Below are positions 60,889 through 64,000 of a stretch of DNA of 64,000 nt, piece after piece. Made by a program: the position numbers and the translations under genes. Within the stretch, counting starts at the first letter, position 1, and each line of letters starts with the position of its first letter. The notes below the pieces were generated by a model. That model was not told the DNA's origin, did no database searches, and saw only the letters and a program-made list of their open reading frames with translations. The DNA comes from Bryoerythrophyllum caledonicum (lineage: Eukaryota > Streptophyta > Bryopsida > Pottiales > Pottiaceae): assembly GCA_963971425.1 (NCBI GenBank), contig OZ020518.1:1069001-1133000 (forward strand). Direction: 5' to 3'.

Positions 60889-63800
60889 ATGAGCCCTGTG
60901 ACTCGGTCTGGAAGATGTTATAGACCGCTTCCCCTTCCCCTAATCTCTACTACTCCAACTTCATTTCCCAATCCTGAGACATTAGAAGGAGGTCCTAGTA
61001 CAAGAACTAACTTGGGAAGCCCAAAAGACCGTACAACCGTTGAGGAATCAAGCTTTAGGTCTTCCTCCTCTTCTCACTCTTCCCCTCCTCCTAGTCCTGG
61101 TGACATGGAAGATCCAATTATCAACCCACCCCAAAATCCCTTGGTTCAACCAAGGGGTTTGCCTATTGTAGTTCCTGAAGGGCTTCAAGCTGCCCCTATG
61201 CCCCCAAATCTTCCTAGTTTCAAGGGAACTAGGGATGAGGATCCCTCGATGCATGTGGAGCGGTTTATAGAGTTATTGACTACGTGTTTGATAACCGACA
61301 ACCGTTACTACTTGGTGTGGTTTCCAACCACACTCAAGGAATCGGCTTACGAATGGTACCGCAATCATGCGGCATCCACCTTTCGTGATTGGGATGGCCT
61401 CATGAGGTCATTCTTGGAACAATACAGACCCGAAGTAGGCCAGAGTGCAGCCTTGACGGCCTTGGCAAGCTTTAGACAAGGGAAGGATGAGGATATTTCA
61501 TCCTACATCCGTAGGTTTGAGCAAGTTGTCACCCGGTTGGTGGGTGATTTGCTCACGGATGATACCTTGAGACACTTTTTCCTTCAAGGGTTTTATCTAG
61601 AGAAAACGATACGGGAAATCCTCCAGACAAGGCCCACCACCTTAGAGGAAACTAAGGAGGCAGCTAGGACCGTGGCAGCGGTGGCAACAGAACACGAGAA
61701 ACTATGGAGGAAGGAGAATGAGAGCATTCCTAGCTTTATTCCCATCCATGCCCGGGAGAAGTCAGACTTAGTTGAACCTCCACCTGGCCCAACAGTGTAT
61801 TCTCCACCTGTGGTGAATACCATTCCTCTTAATGTCAGGCCCCCCGTTCCTCTACCCGCTCTTACATATGGACCCACTTGGCGTCACGAGATGAAGAAGG
61901 AGATCCACGACGCTCAGCAAGGGTTCCAAGACCAACTCCAACAACAATTGAGGGCAATGACAGATCAGATGGCTCTTCTACTCAGGAACCAGAACCCTAA
62001 TGCCCTACCTCCTCAGATAGAGTCAGGTAGACATTCTTCCGGTATGTGGTGCACTTCGTGCGGCGAGAATGGTCACACCATGCAGTTTTGTACCACCTTC
62101 CCTCACCATTCAAACGTATACCAACCCCCACACCGGAATCAACAACTTAATCGTGGTCAAGGTCCGAGGCCCCAACCTCGTTGGGAGATCTGTCAGTCTT
62201 GTGGGAGAAGACATCCACCTGGGAGTTGCTGGTTGGAAAATGGGGTAGTGTGTGGAAACTGCGGTGGTAATCATCCCACAATTAGATGTAGGGAGAAGGA
62301 CAAGGTCATTCCTATGAGGCCCATGAGAGGGAATTTTGCCCAACAAGCCATGGATAACCAGAGAGGGGCTCGAAACCCTTCGAATGACAATAGTCTCCAT
62401 CCTCCCAACATGTACTATGATTATAATAATCATCGTCAAAACCACCAACCTCCTCAGGGCTTGCAAACCCAACAAGGTTTTGTGCCTTTTGGCCAAAACC
62501 AGGCGCCCAACCAAGATGCCCGATTTGCATCTCCTTCTTCTTCTTCTCCCTCTACCACCGTCACATTGACAGAACTCGGGTCTCAAGGAGCTCCTCAAAG
62601 TTCTACCTCTTCTCAATCCCATTTTGTATCGCATGAACCTGTCATTCCACATCAAGTGGCTCACCTTTCACTTCCCGTAAATGCGGTATTGACACGAGCC
62701 CAAAAGGCCAACCAACCCTTCGTAGCTCAGGAATCGGAGGTTAGCTTCGAGGACTCACCACACTTATCAGAGCTCAATGATGTAGTTCATGAAGCCTTGA
62801 AGTCCACGAGGAAGGCCAACCAGAAGGTGCCTCCAGTGAATCCGTTGATGTTAGATTCCACCCCTTCCGAAGGCGGTGAAGAACCCCAGAATCCCCACGC
62901 ACCCGAGCCAACCTGGGAGGGTCCAACAATTCCTACTCAAGACATAGGAATTAAAATCCCTTCATCCACCTCCACGTTTAGACCGTATGATCTTTGGGAA
63001 GACTTGAATAGGTTGAACGCCAACATTACCATTGCCCAGCTCATCCACTTGGCTCCCTTGGTACGGAAGGAGTTGAAGAAGAAGATTCCACTAGCCAAGA
63101 GGGTAAAGGTCAAGCCCAATCTAGCAGCTAGAGTGAGCTCTTCTAGGAAGCCTTCCAAAAAGGCATTTGAGGTTCGTGCGGTAGAAATTGAAGCCACTAT
63201 CGTGGATAAGGTGTTGCCCAAGGTGTTGGTGGATGGTGGTAGTGGTGTAAACATCATGCCTCTTCACACCATGGAAAAGTTAGGGCTAGATATCATAGAG
63301 CCCTCACCTTATGTGATCAACATGGCCAACCAGATTCCAGAAGCACCAATAGGTCAAATTTCTGGGTGCAAGATGAACACAGGAGGGGAGGACTACACGA
63401 TCACCTTCCAAGTGCTTCGAATGCACTCGAACAAAAATTCCTTCCCCTTGCTTCTAGGGAGACCGTGGTTGAGGGCAGCCAAGGCTAAGGTAGATTGGAG
63501 TGGTGAAAAACCTCACATCACCTATGGTGTCGGGTCGAATCTAACCAAGGTTTATATTCAACCTAGCTTCCCTAAGACCTTAGGATCTTCTAGCTCATCC
63601 TCAGAGGATGAAGACCACGTGCCATGCGGAGCTAGAAAGACAATCAAGAGGGTCAAGTTCGCGCTTCCAGAGGTAACAAAAACCACCACTCCTTCATTGA
63701 GTTGCTTGGGGCCTAGTCTATACGAATGGGAGGATGATGGAGAATTCTCTACTTGGTTGGCTGAGCACCCGCACACTGAGTCTGACCGATCCATGGATAC

Positions 63801-64000
63801 GTTTTTCATGGAAGAACTTAGTGGTGATCCTCTCCAGGACATTGACTTAGCCATTCTCGTAGATGACCTACGTTACGAGGATGTTTGTGGTGTCACCTTA
63901 GATGGCACACAATTGTCCAATGTAGACCCTATCTTGGATGAAGAACTCCTCGTTTCTCCATTGCATTTCAAATCCACTTCGTCGGGAATACAAGTGGGAA
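60889..64000 (+). CDS. Ty3/gypsy gag-pol polyprotein of element B, open to the window end (partial)
   Basis: A frame of at least 1037 codons from the ATG at 60889 runs without a stop to base 64000. It begins MSPVTRSGR, close to the PVTRS start common in plant gypsy gag. Gag core: MHVERFIELL, TLKESAYEWYRNHA, SFRQGKDEDISSYIRRFEQ and RHFFLQGFY. Knuckles follow: CTSCGENGHTMQFC (about 62050) and CGNCGGNHPTIRC (about 62255). After a Ser/Pro-rich linker comes protease with LVDGGSGVNIM (about 63225) and FPLLLGRPWLRAA. RT, RNase H and integrase should lie beyond the window. It aligns with element A throughout, but shows no lesion here, so it is the younger copy. Confidence 0.92.
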   Translation, partial: MSPVTRSGRCYRPLPLPLISTTPTSFPNPETLEGGPSTRTNLGSPKDRTTVEESSFRSSSSSHSSPPPSPGDMEDPIINPPQNPLVQPRGLPIVVPEGLQAAPMPPNLPSFKGTRDEDPSMHVERFIELLTTCLITDNRYYLVWFPTTLKESAYEWYRNHAASTFRDWDGLMRSFLEQYRPEVGQSAALTALASFRQGKDEDISSYIRRFEQVVTRLVGDLLTDDTLRHFFLQGFYLEKTIREILQTRPTTLEETKEAARTVAAVATEHEKLWRKENESIPSFIPIHAREKSDLVEPPPGPTVYSPPVVNTIPLNVRPPVPLPALTYGPTWRHEMKKEIHDAQQGFQDQLQQQLRAMTDQMALLLRNQNPNALPPQIESGRHSSGMWCTSCGENGHTMQFCTTFPHHSNVYQPPHRNQQLNRGQGPRPQPRWEICQSCGRRHPPGSCWLENGVVCGNCGGNHPTIRCREKDKVIPMRPMRGNFAQQAMDNQRGARNPSNDNSLHPPNMYYDYNNHRQNHQPPQGLQTQQGFVPFGQNQAPNQDARFASPSSSSPSTTVTLTELGSQGAPQSSTSSQSHFVSHEPVIPHQVAHLSLPVNAVLTRAQKANQPFVAQESEVSFEDSPHLSELNDVVHEALKSTRKANQKVPPVNPLMLDSTPSEGGEEPQNPHAPEPTWEGPTIPTQDIGIKIPSSTSTFRPYDLWEDLNRLNANITIAQLIHLAPLVRKELKKKIPLAKRVKVKPNLAARVSSSRKPSKKAFEVRAVEIEATIVDKVLPKVLVDGGSGVNIMPLHTMEKLGLDIIEPSPYVINMANQIPEAPIGQISGCKMNTGGEDYTITFQVLRMHSNKNSFPLLLGRPWLRAAKAKVDWSGEKPHITYGVGSNLTKVYIQPSFPKTLGSSSSSSEDEDHVPCGARKTIKRVKFALPEVTKTTTPSLSCLGPSLYEWEDDGEFSTWLAEHPHTESDRSMDTFFMEELSGDPLQDIDLAILVDDLRYEDVCGVTLDGTQLSNVDPILDEELLVSPLHFKSTSSGIQVG

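Overview
The window looks like repeat-rich nuclear DNA of a land plant. The only convincing host gene is a plant-type PP2C phosphatase (38129-39825) with GT-AG introns. Almost everything else is transposable elements of several classes. I cannot name the species; a non-seed plant is possible but unproven.

Layout. 1-8323 (minus): a decayed non-LTR retrotransposon (LINE copy 1), cut by the window start. 8340-12176: GGTCGCTG-type tandem repeats, then GT-rich and AT-rich DNA. 12177-15215: an AC-rich open stretch with splice-like signals and a minisatellite. 15216-25096 (plus): a nearly complete second copy (LINE copy 2) in head-to-head orientation to copy 1. 25097-37100: a Merlin (ISXO2-like) DNA transposase pseudogene, a 58-bp inverted repeat, a Ty3/gypsy pol split by about 3.5 kb of AT-rich DNA, and a second gypsy integrase ending in a PHD finger. 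37100-40100: promoter, PP2C gene and 3' flank. 42737-44527: two tandem Helitron-like units joined CTAG to TC. 45722-57079 (minus): a large Athila/Tat-like Ty3/gypsy element with damaged gag-pol and possibly a third ORF. 57082-64000 (plus): a related gypsy element that seems to have inserted into the gag of the first one; its gag-pol frame is open to the window edge.

The most interesting system is the LINE. Copy 2 reads: ORF1 (RRM-like domain and coiled coil); an in-frame tract of 249 AAC codons; a canonical 2A-like ribosome-skipping motif (GDIETNPGP); then one giant ORF2. ORF2 carries an AP endonuclease, a reverse transcriptase (YADD), a chromodomain-like segment, a segment resembling PCIF1-type N6-adenine methyltransferases with the catalytic motif replaced, an RNase H, a CCHC-type finger and an R2-type restriction-like endonuclease. 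Two endonucleases in one protein recall the algal Dualen/RandI clade. The 2A, chromo-like and methyltransferase-like parts would be unusual additions. ORF2 of copy 2 is broken by a single-base frameshift, and copy 1 has lost several catalytic residues. The 3' UTR carries two strong hairpins and a short TTC tail.

All assignments come from reading motifs and comparing the two internal copies. No database search was run.
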